Part shown: piece by piece, positions 55,258 to 64,000 of the stretch
How positions within the stretch are numbered: the stretch's first letter is position 1
Layout: every line of letters begins with the position of its first letter
Origin: Salinicola endophyticus
Lineage (GTDB): Bacteria > Pseudomonadota > Gammaproteobacteria > Pseudomonadales > Halomonadaceae
Assembly: GCF_040536835.1 (NCBI RefSeq)
Contig: NZ_CP159578.1
Span: forward strand, 2,852,001 to 2,916,000
Reading direction: 5' to 3'
Length of the DNA stretch: 64,000 bases
Translations under genes and position numbers: made by a program
The notes under the pieces: model-generated
The model's input: only the letters and a program-made list of their open reading frames with translations
What the model was told of the DNA's origin: nothing
Database searches by the model: none

Positions 55258-55914
55258 TCAGAGCGTCGCGGGCAGCGTCCAGCCACCGTGCGCGAACAGC
55301 GCCGGCAGATAGCGCGCCAGCTCGCTGAAACCGTGGTCGCCACCGGGATGGATCAGCGTGCGACAGCCGGCGTAGGCGTGTAGCGCATCGCGGCAATCGA
55401 GCGTTTCGTCGGCGCTGCCCAGCAGCAGCAGATAGCGCTGGGGGTGTACCAGACGCGACCACTGCAGCGCGAGCAACTGCTCGTGGTGGGCAGTGCCGAT
55501 GGTGAAGGACTCGCCGGTGTAGGCGTTGACCAGGTACTGTCCCTGATAATCGGCCACGAAGCGCGCCGGCTGAACCGCAGGATTGATCAGCACTGCCGGC
55601 AGGCCGTGGCGCTCGGCCAGACAGGTGGCCAGAAAACCACCCATGGAGCTACCCACCAGCAGCGTGGTGCCGGGCAGCTCGCCCAGACAGGCCTCGGCGT
55701 GATCGAGCGCAGCCTGGGGGTAGTGCGACAGGTCCGGCGTGGCGCAGACCAGGTCGCGTTCGCCCTGCGCCGTCAGCGTCGCGCAGGCGGCTGCCACCAG
55801 CTGCGCCTTGGGTGAGGCGCCGGCGCTGTTGAAGCCGTGCAGGTAGAGCAGCGACTCCACCGGCGCCGCCGCGCCGGCGGGCTCGCTCACCGGCGCGGCA
55901 TGTGGCGAGAACAC
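55258..55914 (-). CDS. yqiA: Esterase YqiA
   Basis: YqiA is a small alpha/beta-hydrolase esterase of unknown physiological substrate. The 218-residue protein has LLYLHGFNSAGASPKAQ near the N-terminus, the nucleophile elbow GSSMGG, the Asp in LLLGSADETLD and the catalytic His in PGGDHGFSEL. It lies upstream of parE on the same strand, the standard yqiA-parE pairing, and starts 4 bp after pgi. Confidence 0.9.
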   Translation of the reverse strand: MFSPHAAPVSEPAGAAAPVESLLYLHGFNSAGASPKAQLVAAACATLTAQGERDLVCATPDLSHYPQAALDHAEACLGELPGTTLLVGSSMGGFLATCLAERHGLPAVLINPAVQPARFVADYQGQYLVNAYTGESFTIGTAHHEQLLALQWSRLVHPQRYLLLLGSADETLDCRDALHAYAGCRTLIHPGGDHGFSELARYLPALFAHGGWTLPATL

Positions 55915-55918
55915 CCGC

Positions 55919-57568
55919 TCAGGCCTGCTGCTGGCCGCGCCAGATCGCTTCGATCAGGCCACGACTGGAGTCGTCGAGGGTGTCGAGCCCTTGCCGGGCA
56001 GCAATGATCTCCTCGGTCTCGGTGGCGATCTTCTTGCCCAGCTCCACACCCCACTGATCGAAGGAGTCGATATTCCAGATCACCCCCTGGACGAACACCT
56101 TGTGCTCGTAGAGCGCGATCAGCGCCCCCAGCGTAGCCGGGTTGAGACTGTCGAAGAGCATCGTGGTCGAGGGCTGGTTACCGCGGTAGCGCTTGTAGCT
56201 CGGCGGCGTAGTCTCGGACTTGATCGCGTCGTCACCCAGCATCAGCACCCGTGACTGGGCGAAGCAGTTGGCCAGCGCCAGGCGGTGCTGGGCCATCAGG
56301 TCATCACGGAAGCGCTCATCCTCGACGTCGTTGTAGCGATTGATCGGCGCCAGGAAGTCACACGCCACCGGCTGGGTGCCCTGGTGCAACAGCTGATAGA
56401 AGGCGTGCTGACCGTTGGGGCCGATCTCGCCCCAGATCACCGGACAGGTGGAGTAGTCGACCACGGCGTCGTCATTGGTCACCGATTTGCCGTTGGACTC
56501 CATCTCCAGCTGCTGGAAGTAGCCTGGCAGATGCTTGAGCCGGCCATCGTAGGGCAGCACCGCGTGGGAACGGATATCCAGGAAATTGACGTTCCAGATC
56601 CCGATCAGCGCCAGCTGCACTGGTAGATTCTCGGCCAGCGGGGCGGTGCGGAAGTGCTCGTCCATGGCATGGGCGCCGGCGAGCAGACGCCGGAAGTTGT
56701 CCATGCCGACACGAATGGCGATCGGCAGGCCGATGGCGCTCCACAGCGAGTAGCGCCCGCCGACCCAGTCCCAGAACAGCAGCTGGTTGGCCGGGTCGAT
56801 GCCCCACTCGCTCATCTTGTCCGGCTTGGTCGACACACCGACGAAGTGGAAGCGCTTGATCAGCTTCTCGTCACCGCCCAGGCGCGAGGCGATCCAGTCG
56901 AGCGCCGTGGAGGCGTTGGATAGCGTATCGATGGTGCCGAAGGACTTCGACGACAGAATGAACAGCGTGGTTTCGGGATTGAGCCAGCTGAGGAAATCCG
57001 CAAGCTGGGAGCCATCCATGGTGGATGCGAAATGGGTCGCCACCTCATGGGCGTGGTCCGGCTCGAAGTCGGCCAGCGCCGAGGTCACCATCAAGGGGCC
57101 GAGGTCGGAGCCGCCGACGCCGAGGTTGACCACATCGGTGATCGGCTTGCCGGTGGCACCGCGCCACTGCCCGTCGAGCAGCTTGCCGACCAGGGTTTCC
57201 ATCTTGTCGAGCGTCGCATGCACCTCGCCGACCACATCGACGCCCTCGACCTCCAGCTTGGCCTCCCGCGGCAGCCGCAGCGCGCTGTGCAGCGCCGGCC
57301 GATCCTCGGTCTGGTTGACCCGCTCACCGCTGAGCAGCCGCTGGATGGCCGCGGGGACCCGAGCCTCCTCTGCCAGCGCGATCAGTCGCTCGCGCACCTC
57401 CGGGGTCCAGCGCTGCTTGGACAGATCGAGGTGAATACCTGCCGCCTCGAGGGCGAAGGTCTCGAAACGCGACGGCTGCTGGAACAGGGTCTTGAGGTGG
57501 ACATCGCGCATGCCATCCTCGAGCTGCTGCTCGAGCGCCTGCCATGCCTGGGTCTCACGGATCGACAT
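55919..57568 (-). CDS. pgi: Glucose-6-phosphate isomerase
   Basis: Pgi interconverts glucose-6-phosphate and fructose-6-phosphate. The 549-residue protein has VNLGVGGSDLGPLMV, the signature FILSSKSFGTIDT, WDWVGGRYSLWSAIGLPIA and the C-terminal QWGVELGKKIA motif. AAGGAGA precedes the ATG at 57568; an open extension upstream has no family match. yqiA follows within 4 bp, so the two are probably on one mRNA. Confidence 0.97.
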   Translation of the reverse strand: MSIRETQAWQALEQQLEDGMRDVHLKTLFQQPSRFETFALEAAGIHLDLSKQRWTPEVRERLIALAEEARVPAAIQRLLSGERVNQTEDRPALHSALRLPREAKLEVEGVDVVGEVHATLDKMETLVGKLLDGQWRGATGKPITDVVNLGVGGSDLGPLMVTSALADFEPDHAHEVATHFASTMDGSQLADFLSWLNPETTLFILSSKSFGTIDTLSNASTALDWIASRLGGDEKLIKRFHFVGVSTKPDKMSEWGIDPANQLLFWDWVGGRYSLWSAIGLPIAIRVGMDNFRRLLAGAHAMDEHFRTAPLAENLPVQLALIGIWNVNFLDIRSHAVLPYDGRLKHLPGYFQQLEMESNGKSVTNDDAVVDYSTCPVIWGEIGPNGQHAFYQLLHQGTQPVACDFLAPINRYNDVEDERFRDDLMAQHRLALANCFAQSRVLMLGDDAIKSETTPPSYKRYRGNQPSTTMLFDSLNPATLGALIALYEHKVFVQGVIWNIDSFDQWGVELGKKIATETEEIIAARQGLDTLDDSSRGLIEAIWRGQQQA

Positions 57569-57767
57569 CGATTGACTCTCCTTGTATCGGGAACTGGCGT
57601 CGAACGAGCGGCGTCGGAGCATACCGGCGCAAGTATAGGCCGACGCAAAGTAGGCCGGCGCGCCCTCCCGGCGTACGCCGGTCACGTGCAGCCCGGGCGC
57701 GCAAAACGTACACTACGCCCAGCGCTCAGCGTCGTCCGCGACCCGTCGCCCGCGTCACGCGCTCCCG

Positions 57768-57805
57768 ATGAAAATGATCTTCCACGATGAAACGGATCTT
57801 CCACG
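57768..57805 (+). repeat. Tandem 19-bp repeat in the cmoA leader
   Basis: Two adjacent 19-bp units (57768-57786 and 57787-57805) differ at two positions; each ends GATCTTCCACG. The array lies 13 bp before the cmoA ATG and begins with an ATG in the same frame. Confidence 0.75.
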
Positions 57806-57818
57806 TAGTCTTCCGACA

Positions 57819-58616
57819 ATGACTGACGCATCTTACCGTGACGCCATCTTTTCGACACCCCTCGATCGTGTGGCCAGTTTTTCGTTCGACGAGCAGGTCG
57901 TGGCGTGTTTTCCCGACATGGTGCGCCGCTCGATTCCCGGCTACGGCCAGATCCTGGGCATGCTCGGGCTGCTCGCCGAGCGCCACCTGCGCCACGGCGC
58001 CCACGTCTACGACCTGGGCTGCTCGCTCGGCGCGGTAGGGCTGGCACTGGCCGGGCGCCTGGCGCCGGAGGCGTTCGCGCTGACCGGGGTCGACCTGTCA
58101 CCGGCGATGCTCGCCCGCGCCCGCGCCACCGCGCAAAGCGAGGCGCCGCACCATCAGTTGGCATTCGTCGAGGGCGATATTCGAGAGCTCGACTACCGCC
58201 CCAGCGGGATGATCGTGCTCAACTTCACCCTGCAGTTCCTGCCGCCGGCGGAGCGTGACGCGGTAATCGCGCGGCTCTTCGAGGCGCTCGAACCCGGCGG
58301 CATCCTGGTGCTGTCAGAGAAGATCGTCGCTCCCGACGAGCAGGAGAACGCCTGGCTGGTGGAGCGCTATCACGATTTCAAGCGCGCCAACGGCTACAGC
58401 GATATGGAGATCAGCCAGAAGCGCACCGCGCTGGAAAACGTGCTGGTGCCCGACACCCTGGCGCAGCACCAGGCGCGACTGCAGGCGGCCGGCTTCGGCC
58501 GCGTAACGACCTGGTTCCAGTACCTCAACTTCGCCTCCATGATCGCCTTCAAGGAGCGCGGGGGCGGCGCCCGGGCCGAGACGAGCGACACCCACGCAGG
58601 CGATACAACCGCATGA
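57819..58616 (+). CDS. cmoA: Carboxy-S-adenosyl-L-methionine synthase CmoA
   Basis: CmoA makes carboxy-SAM from SAM and prephenate for wobble uridine modification. The 265-residue protein has the family opening YRDAIFSTPLDRVASFSFDEQVVACFPDMV and the SAM fold VYDLGCSLGAVGLALAG. The ATG at 57819 matches the family start; an in-frame ATG at 57768 lies in a tandem repeat and would add 17 residues. It overlaps cmoB by 4 bp and is divergent from pgi. Confidence 0.95.
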   Translation: MTDASYRDAIFSTPLDRVASFSFDEQVVACFPDMVRRSIPGYGQILGMLGLLAERHLRHGAHVYDLGCSLGAVGLALAGRLAPEAFALTGVDLSPAMLARARATAQSEAPHHQLAFVEGDIRELDYRPSGMIVLNFTLQFLPPAERDAVIARLFEALEPGGILVLSEKIVAPDEQENAWLVERYHDFKRANGYSDMEISQKRTALENVLVPDTLAQHQARLQAAGFGRVTTWFQYLNFASMIAFKERGGGARAETSDTHAGDTTA

Positions 58617-59653
58617 GCCAGTCCCCCGCCCTGCCATCCGCCAGCGGCGACGCCGCCACCACCCTGGCCGCGGCCGAGCGCCGTCTCTATCTGGCCTTTC
58701 TCGACCAGGGGCTGACCCGCTGGCTGGCCGCCCTACCCGAGCAGCTCGCCCGCGGGCTCGACCGCCAGCGCCACGGTGATCTACCCGCGTGGGAGAAGGC
58801 GGTGGCCAAGCTACCCGCGCTGCCCGCGACGCGCCGGGTCGTGCTCGACGCCGACACGGTCAGCGTCGAGGTCGATCTCGATGACGCCGATCGCCGCCGC
58901 TGCGAGAACCTGCTGCGCATTCTGATGCCGTGGCGCAAGGGCCCCTACCGGCTCGGCGATCTCACCATCGACACCGAGTGGCGCTCGGACTGGAAGTGGC
59001 AGCGCGTGGCCCCGCACCTCTCCCCGCTGGCCGGACGACGGGTGCTCGACGTCGGCGGTGGCAGCGGCTATCACGCCTGGCGCATGGCCGGCGCCGGTGC
59101 CGCCTTCGTGCTGGTGATCGACCCCTCACCGCGCTTCTACTATCAATTCCAGGCGCTGCGGCACTTCGTCGGCGATGCCGACGACCACCGCACCCACTTT
59201 CTGCCGGTGGGCATCGAAGACGTACCGCCGCGCCTCGCCGCCTTCGATACGGTGTTCTCGATGGGCGTGCTCTACCACCGTGCTTCGCCGCTGGAACATC
59301 TGCAGCAGCTCAAGGATGCCCTCGCCCCCGGCGGCGAGCTGGTGCTGGAGACGCTGGTGGTCGAGGGTGACGAACAGACCGTGTTCATGCCCGGCGAGCG
59401 CTACGCGAGCATGCCCAACGTCTATTTCCTGCCGTCGTCGCAGGCGCTGGCACACTGGCTCGCGCGCTGCGGCTTCGAGGCGATCCGCTGCGTCGACGAG
59501 ACCGTCACCAGCCTCGACGAGCAGCGCACCACCGACTGGATGAGGTTCCACTCGCTGGCCGACTTCCTCGACCCGCAGGACCGCAGCCGAACAATCGAAG
59601 GCTACCCCGCCCCGCGACGTGCAACGCTGGTGGCGCGCAAGCCGCAACGCTGA
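58613..59653 (+). CDS. cmoB: tRNA U34 carboxymethyltransferase CmoB
   Basis: CmoB uses carboxy-SAM to turn 5-hydroxyuridine at position 34 into cmo5U in tRNAs reading four-fold boxes. The 346-residue protein has PWRKGPYRLGDLTIDTEWRSDWKWQR and VLDVGGGSGYHAWRM, ending with TDWMRFHSLADFLDP and GYPAPRRATLVA. Its ATG overlaps the cmoA stop (ATGA), so the two steps are made together. Confidence 0.96.
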   Translation: MSQSPALPSASGDAATTLAAAERRLYLAFLDQGLTRWLAALPEQLARGLDRQRHGDLPAWEKAVAKLPALPATRRVVLDADTVSVEVDLDDADRRRCENLLRILMPWRKGPYRLGDLTIDTEWRSDWKWQRVAPHLSPLAGRRVLDVGGGSGYHAWRMAGAGAAFVLVIDPSPRFYYQFQALRHFVGDADDHRTHFLPVGIEDVPPRLAAFDTVFSMGVLYHRASPLEHLQQLKDALAPGGELVLETLVVEGDEQTVFMPGERYASMPNVYFLPSSQALAHWLARCGFEAIRCVDETVTSLDEQRTTDWMRFHSLADFLDPQDRSRTIEGYPAPRRATLVARKPQR

Positions 59654-59732
59654 CCCTGGCCGGCCTATGCCCTGGTACAGCGGTAGGCACCAGCGGCGCA
59701 CCAAGCTCGCCACACGAGAGGCCTAGCAACAA

Positions 59733-59758
59733 GAACGCCCGCTGATCAGCGGGCGTTC
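59733..59758. terminator. Perfect 26-nt palindrome between cmoB and ilvD
   Basis: GAACGCCCGCTGA and TCAGCGGGCGTTC are perfect complements with no loop. It lies between convergent genes; on the minus strand it is followed by TTGTTG, weakly U-rich, so it may end both transcripts. Confidence 0.65.
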
Positions 59759-59815
59759 CCTATCATGGCGGCCAAACGCATTCGTTCAGTCTGGACAGCC
59801 TTTTAGGTTTGCAGC

Positions 59816-61666
59816 CTAGCGCTCCTCGAGCTTGTCCAGATCGCGCACCGCACCGCGGTCGGCCGAGGTCGCCAGCATGGCGTAGGCCTTGAGCGCCGCG
59901 GAGACCTTGCGCTCGCGCTGAATCGTCGGCTTCCAAGCCTTGGCGCCGCGATCTTCCATGGCCTGGCGGCGATGCGCCAGCTCCTCGGTGGAGAGCAGCA
60001 CCTCGATGGTGCGATTGGGGATGTCGATACGGATCGTGTCACCGCTCTCGACCAGCCCGATCGCACCACCGGCGGCAGCCTCCGGCGAGACGTGACCGAT
60101 CGAGAGCCCCGAGGTACCGCCGGAGAAGCGGCCGTCGGTCATCAGCGCGCACGCCTTGCCGAGCCCTTTCGACTTCAGGTAGGAGGTCGGATAGAGCATC
60201 TCCTGCATGCCCGGACCGCCCTTGGGCCCCTCGTAGGTGATGACCACCACTTCGCCCGCCTTCACCTGACCGCCGAGAATGCGCTCGACCGCCTGGTCCT
60301 GGGATTCGACCACGTGGGCCGGTCCCTCGAACACCAGAATGGAGTCGTCGACGCCCGCCGTCTTCACCACACAGCCGTTCTCGGCGATGTTGCCGTAGAG
60401 CACGGCCAGGCCGCCCTCGCGCGAGAAGGCGTGCTCCAGGCTGCGGATACAGCCCTCGGCGCGGTCGCCGTCCAGCGACGGCCAGCGCGCCGCCTGCGAG
60501 AACGCCTGCTGGGTCGGCACGCCGCCGGGGCCGGCCTTGAAGAACTCGACCACTTCCGGGGTCGGGTTGCGCATGATGTCCCACTCGTCCAGCGCCGCGG
60601 CCAGGGAGTCGCCATAGACGGTGGGCACCGAGGTATCCAGCACTCCGGCACGGTCGAGCTCGCCCAGAATCCCCATGATGCCGCCGGCGCGGTGGCAATC
60701 CTCGATATGGTACTTCTGGGTGTTGGGCGCCAGCTTGCACAGCTGCGGCACCTCCCGCGACAGGCGGTCGATATCGGCCATGGTGAAGTCGACCTCCGCC
60801 TCCTGCGCCGCCGCCAGCAGGTGCAGGATGGTGTTGGTCGAGCCGCCCATGGCGATATCCAGCGTCATGGCGTTGCGGAAAGCGGTCTTGGAGCCGATGG
60901 CGCGCGGCAGCAGATGCGCCTCGTCGCCCTCGTAGTAGCGCTTGGCCAGCGAGACGATACGCTCGCCCGCGGTCTCGAACAGCCGACGGCGGTCGGCGTG
61001 GGTCGCCAGCATGGTGCCATTGCCGGGCAGTGCCAGGCCCAGCGCCTCGGTCAGGCAGTTCATCGAGTTGGCGGTGAACATGCCCGAGCAGCTACCACAG
61101 GTGGGGCAGGCGCTGCGCTCGATCTCGGCGATCTCGTCATCGCTGTACTTGTCGTCGGCGGCGGAGATCATGGCGTCGATCAGGTCGAGACCGTGGTCGA
61201 GCAGCTTGGTCTTGCCGGCTTCCATCGGCCCGCCGGAGACGAAGATGGTCGGCACGTTGAGGCGCATGGCCGCCATCAGCATGCCGGGGGTGATCTTGTC
61301 GCAGTTGGAGATGCACACCAGCGCATCGGCACAGTGGGCATTGACCATGTACTCGACGCTGTCGGCGATGATGTCGCGGCTCGGCAGCGAATAGAGCATG
61401 CCGTCGTGCCCCATGGCGATACCATCGTCGACCGCGATGGTATTGAACTCCTTGGCCACCCCGCCGGCCTTTTCGATTTCACGCGCCACCAGCTGCCCCA
61501 TGTCCTTCAGGTGCACGTGGCCAGGCACGAACTGGGTGAAGGAGTTGGCGACGGCGATGATCGGCTTGTGGAAGTCGTCGTCCTTCATCCCGGTGGCGCG
61601 CCACAGGGCGCGGGCACCGGCCATGTTGCGGCCCTGGGTGGTGGTTCGCGAGCGATACTCGGGCAT
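59816..61666 (-). CDS. ilvD: Dihydroxy-acid dehydratase
   Basis: IlvD performs the third step of branched-chain amino acid synthesis, using an Fe-S cluster. The 616-residue length is normal. Cluster Cys motifs [12 protein letters not shown] and [17 protein letters not shown] are present, as are [11 protein letters not shown] and the early [12 protein letters not shown]. It is a single gene reading toward cmoB; its Fe-S need links it loosely to the suf operon earlier in the window. Confidence 0.97.
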   Translation of the reverse strand: MPEYRSRTTTQGRNMAGARALWRATGMKDDDFHKPIIAVANSFTQFVPGHVHLKDMGQLVAREIEKAGGVAKEFNTIAVDDGIAMGHDGMLYSLPSRDIIADSVEYMVNAHCADALVCISNCDKITPGMLMAAMRLNVPTIFVSGGPMEAGKTKLLDHGLDLIDAMISAADDKYSDDEIAEIERSACPTCGSCSGMFTANSMNCLTEALGLALPGNGTMLATHADRRRLFETAGERIVSLAKRYYEGDEAHLLPRAIGSKTAFRNAMTLDIAMGGSTNTILHLLAAAQEAEVDFTMADIDRLSREVPQLCKLAPNTQKYHIEDCHRAGGIMGILGELDRAGVLDTSVPTVYGDSLAAALDEWDIMRNPTPEVVEFFKAGPGGVPTQQAFSQAARWPSLDGDRAEGCIRSLEHAFSREGGLAVLYGNIAENGCVVKTAGVDDSILVFEGPAHVVESQDQAVERILGGQVKAGEVVVITYEGPKGGPGMQEMLYPTSYLKSKGLGKACALMTDGRFSGGTSGLSIGHVSPEAAAGGAIGLVESGDTIRIDIPNRTIEVLLSTEELAHRRQAMEDRGAKAWKPTIQRERKVSAALKAYAMLATSADRGAVRDLDKLEER

Positions 61667-61799
61667 GCTGTCCTCATCTGTCTGGGTCGGGGCCGGCCTG
61701 GCCGGGCCCGGGTCGTGTCAGGGTCTCAGCGGCGGGCTTAGGGCACCCGCGCAGGACGACGCGGCGGCAGGGGTGCGCGTCGAAAGGTGTCGCTCAAGT

Positions 61800-62711
61800 T
61801 CAAGGACACGGACCACTCTGGATGTTTGCCTGAGTGATATTGCTGCCGGGTTCCACGCTGCAGGTGAGCCAGACGTTGCCCCCGATGATCGATCCCCGGC
61901 CGACGGTGATACGGCCGAGGATCGTGGCGCCGGCGTAGATCACCACGTCGTCCTCGACGATCGGGTGACGCGGCAGGCCCTTCTCCAGATGCCCCTTGTC
62001 GTCGGCCGGGAAGCGCTTGGCCCCGAGGGTCACCATCTGATAGAGACGCACGCGGTCGCCGATGATCGCGGTCTCGCCGATCACCACGCCGGTGCCGTGA
62101 TCGATGAAGAAGCCTTCACCGATCTGTGCGCCGGGATGAATGTCGATCCCGGTGTCGGAGTGGGCCAGTTCGGCAATGATCCGTGCCACCAGGCCGGCGC
62201 CGGCGCGATAGAAGTAGTGCGCGATCCGGTGGTAGATCACCGCGTGCACGCCGGGATAGCAGAGCAGGACTTCGTCGACGCTGCGCGCGGCGGGATCGCC
62301 GTAGTAGGCCGCCATCACATCGCCATCGAGGCGTCGACGCAGCGCCGGCAGGCTGTCGGCGAAGCCCTGCACGATCTGATTGGCGCGCTCGGTGGGGTCG
62401 CTGTCGCGCTCACCGTCCAGACGTGCCATGTAGCGCAGCTCCAGGAGCACCTCTTCGTGCAGCGCGTTGAGCGCCCGGTCGAGGGTGTGACCGACGTAGA
62501 AGTCCTCGCTCTCCTTGCGCAGATCCGAGGGCCCCAAGCGCATCGGGAAGAGGGCGCCGCTGAGGACATCCAGGGTATCGCGCAGGCGGTGCCGCGACGG
62601 CAGCTCGCGGCAGCCACGCTCTTTCTCACGACCGTTCTGGGCGCGCCACTGTTCGCGGGTCGCGCGAAGCTGGGTGACGATGCCATCGAGCTGCCAGTTG
62701 ACGTGTTGCAT
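61800..62711 (-). CDS. epsC: Serine O-acetyltransferase, EpsC type
   Basis: This enzyme makes O-acetylserine for cysteine synthesis. The 303-residue protein is the longer EpsC form: an N-terminal helical part (about 1-160) and a left-handed beta-helix with hexapeptide repeats, containing HSDTGIDIHPGAQIGEGFFIDHGTGVVIGETA and GNVWLTCSVEPGSNI. The catalytic His and Asp of DHGTGVVIGE are intact. It follows cysN on the same strand, both serving sulfur assimilation. Confidence 0.92.
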   Translation of the reverse strand: MQHVNWQLDGIVTQLRATREQWRAQNGREKERGCRELPSRHRLRDTLDVLSGALFPMRLGPSDLRKESEDFYVGHTLDRALNALHEEVLLELRYMARLDGERDSDPTERANQIVQGFADSLPALRRRLDGDVMAAYYGDPAARSVDEVLLCYPGVHAVIYHRIAHYFYRAGAGLVARIIAELAHSDTGIDIHPGAQIGEGFFIDHGTGVVIGETAIIGDRVRLYQMVTLGAKRFPADDKGHLEKGLPRHPIVEDDVVIYAGATILGRITVGRGSIIGGNVWLTCSVEPGSNITQANIQSGPCP

Positions 62712-62831
62712 CAGCGTGTCCTTTGAATCTGCGCGCGGGCCGGAGCGATATCATACGACTCGAGGCCGCGTTGACCAACCACGGCGAGGGTCGCGCGCCC
62801 GGCGTGGCGGCCTCGCCCACCCGCGCCACGC

Positions 62832-62860
62832 AAAAAGGCGGCCCCGCTGCCGGGGCCGCC
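62832..62860 (-). terminator. Terminator of cysN
   Basis: On the minus strand GGCGGCCCC and GGGGCCGCC form a stem around GGCAGC, followed by TTTTT. It lies 32 bp after the cysN stop and separates it from epsC. Confidence 0.9.
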
Positions 62861-62892
62861 ATGGTGTACGACAGACGTCGCGTGGGCGCGTC

Positions 62893-64000
62893 TCAGCGCT
62901 TCAGCAGCTCGCGCACGTCCTTCGCTTCCCAGTGCGGGAAGTGCTTGCGGATCAGCGCGTTGAACTCGACCTCGAAGGCCTGCCAGTCGACCTCGCCGCT
63001 CGCCTCGCGGCCTGCCGCCGCGCCGCGGATCAGCCCCGCGCCCACGGTGACGTTGCTCAGCCGGTCGATCACCACGAAGCTGCCGGTCCCCGGGCTGCGC
63101 CGGTAGTCGTCCAGCGGCACGCTCGCGGTCAGCTCCACCCGGCAGCGCCCGATAGCGTTGAGCGCCAGCTGCTCCGCCGGCAGCTGCGCCAGGCTGTTGA
63201 CGTCGATCTGGTATTCGATCTCGGCCACCCGACCGGCCACTTCCTGGGTACCCAGCTTGAAGTCGTAGAGCCGCCCGGGTTCGAGGGCGTTCTCGTGCAT
63301 CCACACGATATCGGCCTCCAGCGCGCTGGCCTGGGTCACCTCGGCATCCGCCGCCACCAGCCAGTCACCGCGGGAGAGATCGATCTCGTCTTCCAGGGTC
63401 ACCGTCACCGCCTGCCCGGGATACGCCTCTTCGAGGTCGCCGTCGAAGGTGACGATACGCGCCACCCGCGAGCGCTTGCACGAAGGCAGCGCCTTGACCG
63501 CCTGACCGGGGCGCAGGATGCCGGCCTCGAGCGTGCCGCAGTAGCCGCGGAAGTCGAGGTGCGGACGGTTGACGTACTGCACCGGCAGACGCAGATCGGA
63601 GAGGTTAGCGTCGTGCGCGATCTCGACCGTCTCCAGCAGGTCGAGCAGTGCGGGGCCCGTATACCACTCCATGTGCTCGCTGGGATTGACGACGTTGTCG
63701 CCCTCCAGCGCCGAGAGCGGCACGAAGCGGATGTCGCGGGCGTCGAGCTTCTCGGCGAAGGCGCGATACTCGGCGACGATCTCGTCGAAGCGCGCTTCGG
63801 CGTAGTCGACCAGATCCATCTTGTTGACCGCGATCACCAGGTGCTGGATACCCAGCAGATCGGCGATGAAGCTGTGCCGGCGGGTCTGGGTCTGCACCCC
63901 GTGGCGGGCATCGATCAGGATCACCGCGAGGCTGGCGGTGGAGGCACCGGTGGCCATGTTGCGGGTGTACTGCTCGTGCCCCGGAGTGTCGGCGATGATG
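62893..64000 (-). CDS. cysN: Sulfate adenylyltransferase subunit 1 CysN (partial, start outside window)
   Basis: CysN is the GTPase subunit of ATP sulfurylase, which activates sulfate. The 368 residues in the window begin within the G3 motif region ([18 protein letters not shown]) and include G4 (NKMDLVDY), SALEGDNV and the elongation-factor-like domains 2 and 3. The tail [20 protein letters not shown] matches the E. coli CysN ending, so there is no fused CysC kinase domain. The N-terminal part with G1 lies past the window edge. Confidence 0.95.
   Translation of the reverse strand, partial: IIADTPGHEQYTRNMATGASTASLAVILIDARHGVQTQTRRHSFIADLLGIQHLVIAVNKMDLVDYAEARFDEIVAEYRAFAEKLDARDIRFVPLSALEGDNVVNPSEHMEWYTGPALLDLLETVEIAHDANLSDLRLPVQYVNRPHLDFRGYCGTLEAGILRPGQAVKALPSCKRSRVARIVTFDGDLEEAYPGQAVTVTLEDEIDLSRGDWLVAADAEVTQASALEADIVWMHENALEPGRLYDFKLGTQEVAGRVAEIEYQIDVNSLAQLPAEQLALNAIGRCRVELTASVPLDDYRRSPGTGSFVVIDRLSNVTVGAGLIRGAAAGREASGEVDWQAFEVEFNALIRKHFPHWEAKDVRELLKR

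Noticed and set aside
59972..61741. A 589-codon open frame on the plus strand opposite ilvD
   Set aside because: The frame is an antisense shadow of ilvD with no recognisable motif.
62893..64000. A CysNC fusion
   Set aside because: The reading frame stops right after the CysN tail, then a terminator follows; no APS kinase domain is present.

Overview
The window looks like a chromosomal segment from a G+C-rich gammaproteobacterium, most probably a Halomonadaceae member (Halomonas/Salinicola-like). The basis is the G+C-rich sequence, the conserved gammaproteobacterial gene order (queG-nnr-tsaE-ami-mutL-miaA-hfq-hflX-hflK-hflC), the EF-P lysylation set (epmA, efp, epmB), a HisZ-type histidine regulator and a rimB-rimK pair. 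Assignment below family level is inference. I see no rRNA, tRNA, CRISPR array, transposase or phage gene. Nearly all the sequence is densely packed housekeeping genes.

Layout. 1-5.5 kb: tail of an unknown gene, an OmpW-type porin, YqcC, DUF3549, RimB-like peptidase with RimK, a small helical-bundle protein and SanA. 5.6-11.8 kb: a minus-strand suf operon (Rrf2 regulator-sufB-sufC-sufD-sufS-sufT) with an IscR-type operator in its promoter region. 12-19.9 kb: purA, hisZ, hflC, hflK, hflX, hfq, miaA. 20-28.7 kb: mutL, amidase, tsaE, nnr on the minus strand, then queG, orn and rsgA. 28.8-35.5 kb: purine permease, rhodanese, phosphatidylserine decarboxylase, a TetR regulator divergent from an FAD oxidoreductase-Nudix pair, and a lower-G+C LysE-type exporter. 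35.8-37.6 kb: a secreted phytase-like esterase flanked by two inverted copies of a short repeat element. 37.7-42.2 kb: arfB, epmA with an overlapping SDR gene, efp, epmB and a DUF2834 protein. 42.3-47.5 kb: a QseBC-like two-component system, a reduced family 2 glycosyltransferase, a DUF3465 protein, and a protealysin-like M4 protease translationally coupled to its emfourin-type inhibitor. 47.6-55.9 kb: a PilZ/HD-GYP protein with a degenerate catalytic motif, serB, parC, parE, yqiA. 55.9-64 kb: pgi, cmoA-cmoB, ilvD, an EpsC-type serine acetyltransferase and a cysN gene cut by the window end.

Most genes work in familiar modules: Fe-S assembly (suf), tRNA modification (miaA, tsaE, queG, cmoAB), translation rescue and EF-P modification, mismatch repair, FtsH control (hflKC), topoisomerase IV, and cysteine/branched-chain amino acid supply. 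The most unusual signals are a dispersed repeat family (three copies) whose terminal inverted repeats differ between copies but stay complementary within each copy, two of them bracketing one gene in inverted orientation; a c-di-GMP protein that keeps its PilZ binding motifs but has lost the HD-GYP metal ligands; an IscR-like box before the suf regulator; the protease-inhibitor operon; a perfect 42-nt palindrome at a convergent gene junction; and an 81-bp structured repeat between parE and parC.
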